Shown: piece by piece, positions 30,156-41,669 of the stretch
How positions within the stretch are numbered: the first letter of the stretch is position 1
How the letters are laid out: each line of letters opens with the position of its first letter
Assembly (NCBI RefSeq): GCF_014076495.1
Contig: NZ_CP043575.1
Coordinates: 5,017,001-5,081,000, forward strand
DNA from: Comamonas koreensis
GTDB lineage: Bacteria > Pseudomonadota > Gammaproteobacteria > Burkholderiales > Burkholderiaceae_C
DNA length: 64,000 nucleotides
Reading direction: 5' to 3'
Position numbers and translations under genes: made by a program
The notes under the pieces: model-generated
What the model was told of the DNA's origin: nothing
The model's database searches: none
The model's input: only the letters and a program-made list of their open reading frames with translations

Positions 30156-31331
30156 TCAAGGCGCAGCGGGCGCCACTTGTTTGAGCAGCTCGCGGGCGAT
30201 GATGAGCTGCTGCACCTCGGTCGCTCCTTCGTAAATGCGCAGCGCGCGGATCTCGCGGTACAGGCGCTCGACCGGCTGGCCGCTGACAACACCCAGCCCG
30301 CCCCACATCTGCAGCGCTGCATCGATCACCTGCTGGGCGTTCTCGGTGGCGGTCATCTTGGCCATCGCCGCCTCGCTGGTCACGCTCTGGCCCTGGTCAC
30401 GCTGCCAGGCGGCGCGGTAGGTCAGCAGCGCGGCGCTGTCGATCTGGGTGGCCATCTGCGCGAGCTTGGCCTGGGTGAGCTGAAAATCGGCCAGCACGCC
30501 CTGGAACATGCGGCGGCTGGTGGCGCGCTGCAAGGCCTCGTCCATCGCGCGGCGCGCAAAGCCCAGCGCGGCGGCGGCCACCGAGGTGCGGAACACATCC
30601 AGGGTGCGCATCGCCAGCTTGAAACCCTCACCGGCCGCGCCCATGCGCTGGCTCGCCGGCACGCGGCAGCCGCTAAAGCGCAGCCGCGCCAGCGGGTGCG
30701 GCGCGATCACATCGATGCGCTCGGCAATCTCCAGGCCAGGCGTATCCGCATCCACGATCAGCGCCGAGATACCGCGCGCCCCCGGCGCCTCGCCGCTGCG
30801 CACAAACACCACATAAAAGTCGGCAATGCCACCGTTCGAGATCCAGGTTTTTTCGCCGTCGATGACATAGTGGTCACCGTCCAGGCGGGCCGCGCAGGCC
30901 ATGGCGGCCACGTCCGAGCCGGCGTCGGGCTCGGACAGCGCAAAGGCCGCAATGGCCTCGCCCCGGGCCACCCGGCCCAAGTAGCGCGCCTTCTGCGCCT
31001 CCGTGCCCGCCAGGCTGATCGCGCCCGAGCCCAGCCCCTGCATCGCAAACGCAAAGTCGGCCAGGCCGTTGTGGCGTGCCAGGGTTTCGCGGACCAGGCA
31101 GATGGCGCGGGTGTCGATTTGCGCGGCTACGCCGCCATGCGCCTCGCCGGCCACCGCATGGCGCAGCCAGCCCGCCTGGCCCAGCGCCTTGACCAACGCG
31201 CGGCAATCGCCGTCGGTGTCGCTGCTGTGCACATGGGCGACATGCTCGGCGGCCCAGGCATCGAGCGTCTGCGCCAGCTGCGCGTGGCGGGGCTCAAAAA
31301 ACGGCCACTGCAGGTAACGGGTGTCGGCCAT
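30156..31331 (-). CDS. acyl-CoA dehydrogenase
   Basis: 391 residues, FAD-dependent acyl-CoA dehydrogenase. [16 protein letters not shown] and [14 protein letters not shown] are the substrate and FAD-binding signatures; the C-terminal [20 protein letters not shown] holds the likely catalytic Glu. Start MADTRYLQW chosen because it lies 1 bp after the enoyl-CoA hydratase stop; the longer frame overlaps that gene. Probably oxidises an alicyclic CoA ester in the pathway that follows ring hydroxylation and reduction. Confidence 0.9.
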   Translation of the reverse strand: MADTRYLQWPFFEPRHAQLAQTLDAWAAEHVAHVHSSDTDGDCRALVKALGQAGWLRHAVAGEAHGGVAAQIDTRAICLVRETLARHNGLADFAFAMQGLGSGAISLAGTEAQKARYLGRVARGEAIAAFALSEPDAGSDVAAMACAARLDGDHYVIDGEKTWISNGGIADFYVVFVRSGEAPGARGISALIVDADTPGLEIAERIDVIAPHPLARLRFSGCRVPASQRMGAAGEGFKLAMRTLDVFRTSVAAAALGFARRAMDEALQRATSRRMFQGVLADFQLTQAKLAQMATQIDSAALLTYRAAWQRDQGQSVTSEAAMAKMTATENAQQVIDAALQMWGGLGVVSGQPVERLYREIRALRIYEGATEVQQLIIARELLKQVAPAAP

Positions 31332-31332
31332 G

Positions 31333-32187
<855 letters not shown>

Positions 32188-32210
32188 GCCTGTCTCCACA
32201 AATTCGGGGT

Positions 32211-32984
32211 TCACATCACTTCGCCGCCAGCCACCGCAATGGCCTGGCCGGTCATCGCGCCAGCGCCCTTGCCGCAGAGCCAGACGACGGCATCGGCCAC
32301 CTCCTGGGGCTGCACCAGGCGGCCCTGGGGGTTGTCGCGCACAAATTCGGCCATGGCCTGCTCGGGGCTGCGGCCGGTCTTGGCCACCACCCGGTCGATG
32401 CTGGTCTTGACCAGGTCGGTTTCGGTGTAACCCGGGCACACCGCATTCACGGTGATGCCCCGGCTTGCCACTTCCAGCGCCAGCGCGCGGGTCAGGCCCA
32501 CCACACCATGCTTGGCCGCCACATAGGCCGATACATAGGCGTAGCCGGTCAGGCCTGCGGTGCTGGCCACATTGACGATGCGGCCATAGCCTGCCGCCTG
32601 CATCGCCGGCAGCACCTGCTGCATGCACAGCATCGTGCCGGTCAGGTTCACCGCCAGCATCTGCGACCACAGCTGGGCATCGGTCTTCATAAAGGGCGCG
32701 CTCTGCGCCTGGCCGGCGTTGTTCACCAGGATCTGGATATCGCCAAAGGCGGCGACAGCCTGCGCAAAGGCTGCGACCACTTCAGGCCCTTGCGCCACAT
32801 CGGCCAACACCCGCTGGCACTGGCCTGGGTGGGCATCCACCAGTTGTTGCAGCGGCTCGGGCCGGCGGCCCAGCACCGTCACCCGGGCGCCCTGCGCCAG
32901 CAGCTGGCGGGCAATCGCCTCGCCAATGCCCTGGCCGGCGCCGGTTACCAGTGCATGCTGTCCTTCAAAGCTCTTGCTTGACAT
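32211..32984 (-). CDS. short-chain dehydrogenase/reductase
   Basis: 257 residues, classical [15 protein letters not shown] is the NAD(P) glycine motif, LVNNAGQAQ the NNAG motif, NVASTAG the catalytic Ser region and YVAAK the YxxxK pair; ending in [18 protein letters not shown] sequence. It probably acts as the 3-hydroxyacyl-CoA dehydrogenase of the alicyclic beta-oxidation. Located 12 bp after the monooxygenase/reductase gene. Confidence 0.9.
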   Translation of the reverse strand: MSSKSFEGQHALVTGAGQGIGEAIARQLLAQGARVTVLGRRPEPLQQLVDAHPGQCQRVLADVAQGPEVVAAFAQAVAAFGDIQILVNNAGQAQSAPFMKTDAQLWSQMLAVNLTGTMLCMQQVLPAMQAAGYGRIVNVASTAGLTGYAYVSAYVAAKHGVVGLTRALALEVASRGITVNAVCPGYTETDLVKTSIDRVVAKTGRSPEQAMAEFVRDNPQGRLVQPQEVADAVVWLCGKGAGAMTGQAIAVAGGEVM

Positions 32985-32996
32985 CGGCAGCGCTCC

Positions 32997-35324
32997 TCAA
33001 TGGCCGGCGGCCGCTTGCTGGGCCTTCTCGCGCTCGAACAGGCTCTCCATCTGGCGCTTGCCGGCAAAGTAAGGCTTGGGCCAGGCAATGGCGGTGTAGC
33101 CAATCTTGGCCGCCTCGGTCAGGGTCCAGGCCGGGTTGGCCAGGTGGGGGCGGGCGACAGCACAGAGATCGGCACGGCCGGCGGCAATGATGGAGTTCGC
33201 ATGGTCGGCCTCGCTGATCGCGCCCACGGCCATCGTCGCAATACCCGCCTCCTGGCGGATGCGGTCGGCAAACGGGGTCTGGAACATGCGGCCATAGACC
33301 GGCTTCTCCTGCTTGCTGACCTGACCGGACGAGCAGTCGATCAGGTCCGCGCCTGCGGCCTTGAAGGCCTTGGCAATCTCTACCGCGTCATCCGGCGTGA
33401 TGCCGCCGGGCACCCAGTCATGGGCGGAGATGCGCACCGACATCGGCCGCTCCTGCGGCCAGACGGCGCGCACGGCCCGGAACACCTCCAGCGGGTAGCG
33501 CAGGCGGTTTTCCAGGCTGCCGCCATAGGCATCACCCCGCTGGTTGGTCAACGGCGAAATAAAACTGGACAGCAGATAGCCATGGGCGCAGTGCAGCTCC
33601 AGCCAATCGGCACCCACCTCGGCAGCCATCTGGGCGGCTTGTACAAACTGCTGCTTGACCTCGTCCATCTGGGCCAGGCTCATCGCCTGCGAGATCTGGC
33701 TCACGCCTTCCAGGTACTGCTGGGGCGAGGCCGAGATGATGGGCCAGTTGCCCTCGGCGAGCGGCAGGTCCGTGCCCTCCCAGGCCAGGCGGGTGGAGGC
33801 TTTCGCTCCGGCATGGCCGATCTGCATCGCAAACTTGGCATCGGTGTGGGAGTGGATCCAGTCGCTGATGCGCTGCCAGGCCTGCTTTTGTGCCTGGCTG
33901 TAGGTGCCGGGGCAGCCGGGGGTGATGCGGCCTTCTGGGCTGACGCAGGCCATCTCGGCAAACACCAGACCGGCGCCACCCATGGCCCGCGCGCCCAGGT
34001 GCACCAGGTGGTAGTCGCCGGGCACGCCATCCACCGCCGAGTACTGCGCCATCGGCGAGACGACGATGCGGTTCTTCAAGGTCAGGCCGCGCAGGGTATA
34101 GGGCAGGAACATCGGCGGCGGCGCCTTGCCCTGCACCTCCACCCCGTTTTGCGCGGCCAGCCAGGCCTCATAGCCGCCCAGCCAGGCGGCATCGCGCAGG
34201 CGCAGGTTCTCATGGCTGATGCGCTGGCTGCGTGTCAGCATCGAGTACATGAACTGCTCGGGTTCGAGCTGGTCGCAGTAGCGCTTGCCGCAGACCTCGA
34301 ACCACTCCATCGCGTTCCAGGCGGCATTCTGGATGCGCAAGGTCTCCACCCGGCGCAGCGCCTGGTAGGCCTGCAGCACCGCCGGGATCTGCGCCTTGCC
34401 ATCGCCCAGCTGCTGGAACTGCCGCGCCAGCTCGATCGCATCCTCAATCGCCAGCTTGGTGCCCGAGCCAATTGCGAAATGCGCCGTGTGCACCGCGTCG
34501 CCCATCAGCACCACATGGCTGCCCTTGGCGTTTTGCAGCCACCACTGGTCGCAGACCACGCGCTGAAAATTGATCCAGGCCGAGCCGCGCAGATGGCGCG
34601 CATTGGTCATCAGCCGCGCGCCTTGCAGGTTGTCGGCAAACAGCTCCTCGCAAAAGGCAATCGACTGCGCCTGGTCGGCCGTGTCCAGGCCGCAGGCCTT
34701 CCAGGTCTCTTCGGTGGTCTCGACGATGAAGGTCGAGGTCTTGTCATCGAACTGGTAGATATGGGCCTGGAACCAGCCGTGCTCGGTGCGCACAAAGTCA
34801 AAGGTAAAGGCCTCGTAGACCTTGTTGGCGCCCAGCCAAATAAAGCGGTTGGGGCGGGTGACGATATCGGGCTTGAAGACCTCGGCATATTTGCTGCGGA
34901 TGCGCGAGTTCACACCATCGCTGGCGATGATGAGGTCGGCATCGGCATAGTCCTCGTCGGACTGCACATCGGTCTCGAACACGAGCTGGACACCCAGCTG
35001 CTCGCAACGTGCCTGCAGAATGTTGAGCAAATGCTTGCGGCCAATGCCGACAAAGCCATGTCCGCCCGAGCGGATCTTGCGCCCCTTGAACAGCAGCTCG
35101 ATATCGTCCCAGTGGTTGAAGGCCGCTTCGATCTGCGCAGCCGTCGCCGGGTCCCATTCGCGCATGTTGTCCATCGTCGCGTCAGAGAACACCACGCCCC
35201 AGCCAAAGGTGTCATAGGGCTTGTTGCGCTCGACCACGGTCACGTCATGCGCGGGGTCCATCTGCTTCATCAACAGCGCGAAATACAAGCCGGCGGGGCC
35301 GCCGCCGATGCAGACAATTTTCAT
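32997..35324 (-). CDS. fused 2-aminobenzoyl-CoA monooxygenase/reductase (salicylyl-CoA 5-hydroxylase/oxidoreductase family)
   Basis: 775 residues, two enzymes in one chain. Residues about 1-385 are a class A flavin monooxygenase ([17 protein letters not shown] site, [18 protein letters not shown]). Residues about 395-765 are an Old Yellow Enzyme reductase of the YqjM type ([48 protein letters not shown]). This architecture is that of the Azoarcus evansii enzyme that hydroxylates and then reduces 2-aminobenzoyl-CoA; related proteins are annotated as salicylyl-CoA 5-hydroxylases. The first gene of the operon. ATG at 35324 is preferred to one at 35336 by ribosome-site spacing. Confidence 0.92.
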   Translation of the reverse strand: MKIVCIGGGPAGLYFALLMKQMDPAHDVTVVERNKPYDTFGWGVVFSDATMDNMREWDPATAAQIEAAFNHWDDIELLFKGRKIRSGGHGFVGIGRKHLLNILQARCEQLGVQLVFETDVQSDEDYADADLIIASDGVNSRIRSKYAEVFKPDIVTRPNRFIWLGANKVYEAFTFDFVRTEHGWFQAHIYQFDDKTSTFIVETTEETWKACGLDTADQAQSIAFCEELFADNLQGARLMTNARHLRGSAWINFQRVVCDQWWLQNAKGSHVVLMGDAVHTAHFAIGSGTKLAIEDAIELARQFQQLGDGKAQIPAVLQAYQALRRVETLRIQNAAWNAMEWFEVCGKRYCDQLEPEQFMYSMLTRSQRISHENLRLRDAAWLGGYEAWLAAQNGVEVQGKAPPPMFLPYTLRGLTLKNRIVVSPMAQYSAVDGVPGDYHLVHLGARAMGGAGLVFAEMACVSPEGRITPGCPGTYSQAQKQAWQRISDWIHSHTDAKFAMQIGHAGAKASTRLAWEGTDLPLAEGNWPIISASPQQYLEGVSQISQAMSLAQMDEVKQQFVQAAQMAAEVGADWLELHCAHGYLLSSFISPLTNQRGDAYGGSLENRLRYPLEVFRAVRAVWPQERPMSVRISAHDWVPGGITPDDAVEIAKAFKAAGADLIDCSSGQVSKQEKPVYGRMFQTPFADRIRQEAGIATMAVGAISEADHANSIIAAGRADLCAVARPHLANPAWTLTEAAKIGYTAIAWPKPYFAGKRQMESLFEREKAQQAAAGH

Positions 35325-35358
35325 GGCCAGGACCATCCTGAAAAATACTTTATAACTA

Positions 35359-35380
35359 AATTATTGATGCATAAATAATT
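35359..35380. promoter_or_regulatory. palindromic probable MarR operator in the divergent promoter region
   Basis: AATTATT-N8-AATAATT inverted repeat lying in the AT-rich 107-bp gap between the operon start and the divergent marR gene. The size and position fit a MarR-family dimer site that represses both genes until an aromatic CoA ester or acid binds. Binding is inferred. Confidence 0.6.
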
Positions 35381-35431
35381 CACTAAAATACGCACATACC
35401 CTATCACTGGAGCCGCCTGCGGTACTGCACC

Positions 35432-35974
35432 ATGGGCGCCATGGCTGACATGCAAACCCTCTGCAACTCCCCCTCCGATTCCGGTGGCGGCATGGCTGGC
35501 CGCGAGGCCGGCCTCGCCCATGACGAACACCAGGCCGTGCGCCTGTGGCTGCGGCTGATGACCTGCAGCACGCAGATCGAACAGGTGATTCGCAGCAAGC
35601 TGCGCACCCAGTTCGCCACCACCTTGCCGCGCTTTGACTACCTGGCCCAGCTCAGCCGCTTCCCCAAGGGTTTGCGCATGAAGACGCTGTCCGAGTACCT
35701 GATGGTCACCGGTGGCAATATCACCGGTCTGACGGACCAGCTGGTGGCAGAAGGCTGGGTGGAGCGGGTGGCCGATGACGAGGACCGGCGGTCGATGACG
35801 GTGCGCCTGACGCGCAGCGGCAAAAAGCAGTTCAGCGCCATGGCCAAGGCGCATGAGCAGTGGCTGGAGCATTTGCTCGCACCGCTGGGCGCAGATGCCG
35901 CGCGTGAGCTGTATGAGCAGCTGGGCGTGCTGCGGCAGATTGTGGGCCAGCGGGTGGAGCCGGTTGCCGACTGA
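35432..35974 (+). CDS. MarR-family transcriptional regulator
   Basis: 180 residues. Winged helix-turn-helix with LRMKTLSEYLMVTGGNITGL as the recognition segment and VERVADDEDRRSMTVRLT as the beta wing (DxRxxxVxLT signature). The N-terminal 25 residues are Gly/Ser-rich and a later start is possible. Divergently transcribed from the 2-aminobenzoate operon, so it is its likely local regulator, as with MarR repressors of other aryl-CoA pathways. Confidence 0.92.
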   Translation: MGAMADMQTLCNSPSDSGGGMAGREAGLAHDEHQAVRLWLRLMTCSTQIEQVIRSKLRTQFATTLPRFDYLAQLSRFPKGLRMKTLSEYLMVTGGNITGLTDQLVAEGWVERVADDEDRRSMTVRLTRSGKKQFSAMAKAHEQWLEHLLAPLGADAARELYEQLGVLRQIVGQRVEPVAD

Positions 35975-35996
35975 ATACCGCCCCAAAAATGACAAA

Positions 35997-36027
35997 GAGC
36001 CTGCGGACGCGCTGGTCCGGCAGGCTC
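35997..36027. terminator. hairpin between convergent marR and usp
   Basis: Inverted repeat GAGCCTGCGGAC against GTCCGGCAGGCTC with one bulged base. No clear T-run on either side, so it may be a weak or Rho-assisted terminator. Confidence 0.55.
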
Positions 36028-36054
36028 TCAGAAGTCTCTGGCCCTCTTGGGGAA

Positions 36055-36540
36055 TTACATCGCGGTATCAGCCTGGCTGAGGTCGCCATCTGCCTCATCG
36101 GCCTCCAGCACCTCGGGCATCTTGACGATGGTGGTCGGCACCTTGCTGTGGCGCGCCACCTCGCGCGAGACCGAGCCGATCAGAATGCTGCCCAGCATGC
36201 TCTCGCCGGTGGCACCGAGCACGATCAAGCCGCAGCCCTTCTCCTCTGCGATGTCGAGCAGGCTCGCGTAGATATCGCCCAGGCGGATCTCCACCTCATA
36301 CGACACACCGGCCAGGCGCAGCATGTCCAGCGCCGGAGCAACCAGGTCCATGCCCGCCTCCAGGCTGGCGTTGGCGATCAGCTCCGAATCCTGCGTAGCC
36401 AGCTCCAGAAAGCTGGCCTCCTTTTGCACATGGGCGACCACCACATGGGCGCGCAAGCCCTGCTGCACCAGCTGCACGCCGTGCTGCACCGCCTGCAGCG
36501 AGTTGGGCGATCCGTCGACGGCGATCATGATGTTGAGCAT
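36055..36540 (-). CDS. universal stress protein UspA family
   Basis: 161 residues, single Usp domain. The ATP-binding pattern G-2x-G-9x-GS is complete (GATGESMLGSILIGS), so it is likely an ATP-binding member. The N-terminal IMIAVDGSPNSLQAV is typical. The C-terminal 20 residues are acidic and unusual. Monocistronic, convergent with marR and divergent from tgt. Confidence 0.93.
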   Translation of the reverse strand: MLNIMIAVDGSPNSLQAVQHGVQLVQQGLRAHVVVAHVQKEASFLELATQDSELIANASLEAGMDLVAPALDMLRLAGVSYEVEIRLGDIYASLLDIAEEKGCGLIVLGATGESMLGSILIGSVSREVARHSKVPTTIVKMPEVLEADEADGDLSQADTAM

Positions 36541-36578
36541 GGGCTTCTCCTTGGCAGTGAAAGATAAGACCAGTGTAG

Positions 36579-37838
<1,260 letters not shown>

Positions 37839-38206
37839 GTGCCAGGCCCTCTGCGCGGCAAAGCGTGGGGGCCACGAGACAATGCCACGCCACGCTTGAC
37901 AGCCCCAGCGTAAAGTACGAGACAGGGCCATCTTGTGCTGAGCGCCCACTGCCAAGCCCCATCCAGCGGCCACCACAGCACCAGTCCTCAGCGGCATGTT
38001 CCTGCTATAGGCGCCACTGGCATGAATTGTTAGCTCCTTTTTTGGAAGCAACAGTAAATGAATGAGTTTATTAGCTCATAAAAACTTCAGTCTGCCGCGA
38101 CCTTGCGGCTGCAATTGCCCACCTGCCAATGCGTGACTGGCCCACGGGGTTGGGCCCATGGCTTGGCAGGTGAGCGGGTATATTTCGCCCATCCTCCCTC
38201 ATTCCC
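37839..38206. other. intergenic region between tgt and the diguanylate cyclase gene
   Basis: 368 bp. The first half is GC-rich and without a clear terminator; 38015-38095 is AT-rich and contains the small palindrome ATGAG-N8-CTCAT at 38061-38078. A promoter for the downstream gene is likely here, but no convincing -35/-10 pair is seen. No gene is supported. Confidence 0.6.
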
Positions 38207-39628
38207 ATGCCGACCGCGTCGTCCGTCCATCCCTTGGAGCAACCCCATAGCGGTCGCTTGCTGCTCTGCGCCAGCTTGGCGGTGTTTGCGGCGGCGATGG
38301 TGGGCATCTTGCTGCGACCGCTCGGCTACCTCTCGGTGTTCTGGCCTGCCAACCAGATCGTGCTGGTGCTGTTGCTGCGCTACCCGCGCCTGATGCGGCC
38401 TGTGGGGCTCGCTGCCCTTTTTGCCAGCTTTGTGCTGGCCGATCTGATCACCGGTACCTCCTTGTGGCTGTCCCTGGGCTTTACCACCGCCAACCTGTGC
38501 GGCGCCGCCTGCGGCTGGCTGTTTCTGCGCCGGCAATCCCAGCGCGATCTGCAGATGGAGGGCCAGTATTCCGCCTTGCTGGTGTTCTTTGCCAGCGGCA
38601 TGGCATCGCTGGTATCGGCGGCCATTGGCGGGCCCATCAGCGCCTGGGCCTTTGATCTGTCGATGCGCCAGGGGCTGCTGATGTGGTGGACCGGCGAATG
38701 GATGAACGCGATGGTGCTGCTGCCGTTCCTGCTGGCGCTGCCCTCGGCACGCAGCAGCGGCGCAAAGCAAGAGCGCCAATCCTGGGCCTTGAAACTGCTG
38801 CCCGCGCTGGCCGTGGTCGGCCTGGAGATGACCAGCTACATGGTGGGCAACAAGGTCGGCTCGCTGGTGTTCTCGCTGCCCGCGCTGCTGTGGTGCGCGC
38901 TGTCCTACCGCATCCTGACCACCGCCATCATCACCATGGTGGTGTTTGTGACCAAGGTGATCGTGATCTCCAACATCGTGGGCTTTATCCCGGCCAATGT
39001 GCTCGATGTGGCCAGTCTGCGCCTGGGCATCACGATGCTGATCCTGGGGCCGCTGTCGGTGGCGGGCTCGCACGCCGCACGCGCCGAGCTCTTGCACCGC
39101 ATGCGCTACCAGGCTCACCACGACAGCCTGACCGATGTGCTCAGCCGCAATGGCTTTGTGCAGGCCAGCCATGCGCTGCTCAAGCGCCTGACCCATGAAG
39201 GCAGTTCGGCGGCGGTGCTGATGCTGGACCTGGACCATTTCAAGCGCGTCAACGACAACCACGGCCATGCCAGTGGCGACCGTCTGCTGCGCGATGTCAG
39301 CCAGGTGCTGACCGAATCGCTGCGCCCGCAGGATGTGCTCGGCCGCATCGGTGGCGAAGAGTTCGCCGTGGTGCTACCCCATATCAGCTTTGAAGACGCC
39401 ACCGCCATTGCCGAGCGCCTCTGCCATACCGTGCGCAGCGGCCGCTTTCTGACGGCGCACCACGAGCCGCTGCAGGCCACGCTTAGCATCGGCCTGGCCT
39501 ACAAGCAAACACTGCAGCACGGCGACAGCCTCGAAGACCTGCTGCGTGAAGCGGACCTGGCCCTTTACCAAGCCAAGGCCCAGGGCCGCGACTGCGCGGT
39601 CTGGACGGCGCCGCTCTCTGCGGCTTAA
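38207..39628 (+). CDS. membrane diguanylate cyclase (MASE1-like sensor plus GGDEF)
   Basis: 473 residues. The N-terminal about 285 residues form eight or so membrane helices of the MASE1 type (FWPANQIVLVLLLRYP is the typical first-loop signature). Residues about 305-465 are a GGDEF domain with an active GGEEF motif in RIGGEEFAVVLPH. RPQD nine residues ahead is an intact inhibitory I-site. It should make cyclic di-GMP and be product-inhibited. The stop shares the palindrome TTAA with the convergent DUF2145 gene. Confidence 0.93.
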   Translation: MPTASSVHPLEQPHSGRLLLCASLAVFAAAMVGILLRPLGYLSVFWPANQIVLVLLLRYPRLMRPVGLAALFASFVLADLITGTSLWLSLGFTTANLCGAACGWLFLRRQSQRDLQMEGQYSALLVFFASGMASLVSAAIGGPISAWAFDLSMRQGLLMWWTGEWMNAMVLLPFLLALPSARSSGAKQERQSWALKLLPALAVVGLEMTSYMVGNKVGSLVFSLPALLWCALSYRILTTAIITMVVFVTKVIVISNIVGFIPANVLDVASLRLGITMLILGPLSVAGSHAARAELLHRMRYQAHHDSLTDVLSRNGFVQASHALLKRLTHEGSSAAVLMLDLDHFKRVNDNHGHASGDRLLRDVSQVLTESLRPQDVLGRIGGEEFAVVLPHISFEDATAIAERLCHTVRSGRFLTAHHEPLQATLSIGLAYKQTLQHGDSLEDLLREADLALYQAKAQGRDCAVWTAPLSAA

Positions 39629-40410
39629 CGCAGCAGCACCGGCGCCGACGCCAAGCCGCTCCTCTGCAAAAACGCCAACGCCGAATCCACTGTCGCCGTT
39701 TCAATGTGGCCGGCAAAGCGCTTTTCCGGCGGGTGGTCGTCAAAGGCAATGTTGGCGCGCGTCATGCGGCCGCCCAGCCGGGTCATCGCACCAATGCGCA
39801 AGTCGCTGGGCTGGTAGCCCTGCAGCTGCAACCAGGCCTGCGCCTGGCCCCGGTCATGCACAGTCTGCGGCGCCAGCGCCTGGGCCAGGGTCTCCAGCGC
39901 CCACTGGTTGCTTTGCTGGTAGCGCTGGCTCCAGGGATAGGCCAGCATGCTGTAGCGCGGCTCGTGCAGCTGCAAGGGCTGCGCGTTGGCCGACAACGCC
40001 AGCAGCAGCTTTTGCTGCACCTCCTTGGCCGGCACCACCACCACCGCCTGGTAGCGCCACATATCGTCCAGAAAGAACTCGCCCAGCCCCTGGCGGTAGA
40101 CATGGGAGGCGGCGGTGCCGCAGTCATTGAGCTTGTGCACCACACGCCAGGCACCGGTGGCCGACTTGTAGGCCCAGCCCATGTGCGAGAACTGCAGCTG
40201 GTACTTGCGCAAATCCTGCCCCTGGCGGCCCAGCAACACGACCTGCGCACCGCTGGCATCCAGCGCCTGAGCAACGTTCTGTGCCAGGTTCAGGCTTTGG
40301 CGCACGCTATCCAGCGTGGGCTTTTGCGGCTCGCAGCTGCGGCCGGCCTGGGCGCCCGTGGCGGCCAGCAGTGCGGCGGCCAGCAGGCCCAGGCGCAGAG
40401 GTTTCAACAT
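39625..40410 (-). CDS. DUF2145 family exported protein
   Basis: 261 residues with a signal peptide (MLKPLRLGLLAAALLAATG, cleavage after GAQA). Conserved features are the Cys after the signal, FSHMGWAYKS and HKLNDCGTAASHVYRQG; this is the DUF2145 family of Betaproteobacteria, of unknown function and probably periplasmic. AAGGAG with 6-bp spacing selects this ATG over two upstream ones. It follows a small exported Ala-rich protein by 17 bp, forming a two-gene unit. Confidence 0.82.
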   Translation of the reverse strand: MLKPLRLGLLAAALLAATGAQAGRSCEPQKPTLDSVRQSLNLAQNVAQALDASGAQVVLLGRQGQDLRKYQLQFSHMGWAYKSATGAWRVVHKLNDCGTAASHVYRQGLGEFFLDDMWRYQAVVVVPAKEVQQKLLLALSANAQPLQLHEPRYSMLAYPWSQRYQQSNQWALETLAQALAPQTVHDRGQAQAWLQLQGYQPSDLRIGAMTRLGGRMTRANIAFDDHPPEKRFAGHIETATVDSALAFLQRSGLASAPVLLR

Positions 40411-40427
40411 GGCCATCTCCTTGGTCA

Positions 40428-40904
40428 TCACAGGCGCTCGTTGTAGAGCAGCGCTTTGCCGATCGCATTGGGGATAAAGGCGATCACCTCGCCAGCGGCC
40501 GACAGCAGCACGCCCGTGCCCACCACGCTGACGAGGATGGCCGTGCCGACACCGGCGGCGCTGGCGCCCAGGGCGCCGGCCGACAGTTCAATGCTGGCCG
40601 CCGCGCCGTCCGATGCGCTCTCCAGCAACCAGACCGTGCCCTTGGCCGAGGCCTGCACGCCCTTGACGATGAGCTGGGCCCCATCGACCGACAGTGCCAC
40701 CGGAATGGAGACAACGGTGGCCGACGCCCCCACCGAGGCCGCCGTGCCCACGACCACCGAGGCAATCGGCAGCGCCGAGAGCATCAGGGACGCATCGCTT
40801 TGCGCCTGGGCCGCCGGTGCGGTGGCCAAACCCAGCACCAGGGCGGCGCTGGCCAGAGTGGCAGAAGCGCGGCGCTGCCATTTGCTGCAAGTAAGACTGA
40901 ACAT
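40428..40904 (-). CDS. small exported Ala/Val/Ser-rich protein, partner of DUF2145
   Basis: 158 residues from the ATG with a GGGAG ribosome site. Signal peptide ending ATAPAAQAQ. The mature part is hydrophobic and rich in small residues (SVVVGTAASVGASATVV, GTAILVSVVGTGVLLSAAGE), suggesting membrane-associated or amyloid-like segments. No family recognised. Its linkage to the DUF2145 gene suggests a common role in the envelope. Confidence 0.72.
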   Translation of the reverse strand: MFSLTCSKWQRRASATLASAALVLGLATAPAAQAQSDASLMLSALPIASVVVGTAASVGASATVVSIPVALSVDGAQLIVKGVQASAKGTVWLLESASDGAAASIELSAGALGASAAGVGTAILVSVVGTGVLLSAAGEVIAFIPNAIGKALLYNERL

Positions 40905-40942
40905 ATGCTGCTCCCGTGTTGGCTGCATCATCCGATGGGCGC

Positions 40943-41443
40943 TCACACGCGCTCCTGCGGGTGGCCCACGTCATGCTCGCGGGGCGCACTGCGCATGCTG
41001 CGGGCCTGGTGGATGGCGGTGGCCAGGTCCGACTCATGCTTGTCGCGCAGCATCTTGGCCAGGGTGAAGGCGGTGGTGATCATGTACATCCAGCTCACGC
41101 CCAAGAAGGCCTTGTAGGTCGGGTTGATGTCCATGCTGAGCAAACCCCAGCCGGTCAGCCCCATCGCGATCGCAAATCCGCCCCAGACCACAAAGCGCCA
41201 CATGGGCGTGTCGCCAGCTGCCTGGCTGCTGCCCGCTTGCTTATCCCGCACAAACTTGGCCAGCACAAAGGCGGCCGACAGGCAGAACATATAGCCCATC
41301 ACCATGAATGCCTGCTCCAGGTGTTGCCCTGGCAGCCAGGCCAGGCCGATCGCGCACATCGAGACCGCAATACCAAACGAGATCCATACCTGGTATTGCC
41401 AGGCACGGGTGTCACGCTGAACAGGATTGGAGAATGGAGACAT
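40943..41443 (-). CDS. YiaA/YiaB-family inner-membrane protein
   Basis: 166 residues with two YiaA/B two-helix units: WISFGIAVSMCAIGLAWLPG with AFMVMGYMFCLSAAFVLAK, and VVWGGFAIAMGLTGWGLLSM with AFLGVSWMYMITTAFTLAK. The second helices end in KFVRDK and KMLRDK, clearly repeated. The function is unknown; E. coli YiaA is linked to stress. 38 bp upstream of the small exported protein gene. Confidence 0.86.
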   Translation of the reverse strand: MSPFSNPVQRDTRAWQYQVWISFGIAVSMCAIGLAWLPGQHLEQAFMVMGYMFCLSAAFVLAKFVRDKQAGSSQAAGDTPMWRFVVWGGFAIAMGLTGWGLLSMDINPTYKAFLGVSWMYMITTAFTLAKMLRDKHESDLATAIHQARSMRSAPREHDVGHPQERV

Positions 41444-41669
41444 GGTGGGTCGGAGCAACAGGGCCCCGCTTTGGTTGAACACGCTGCGATGATGCGGGCA
41501 AGCAGCTGCGCCAGCATCCCCTTTTAATGCCGGTAGCAGTTTTCAAAGAATCAGGTATCGCGAGGCAATACTTTCAAGGCGCTGCCGTTGTCGCGGGGCC
41601 TCGCGCCTGGGCGACGCTTCCATGGCATGATCCCAAGCATTCACACCTAGAACCAGACAGGAGACCACC

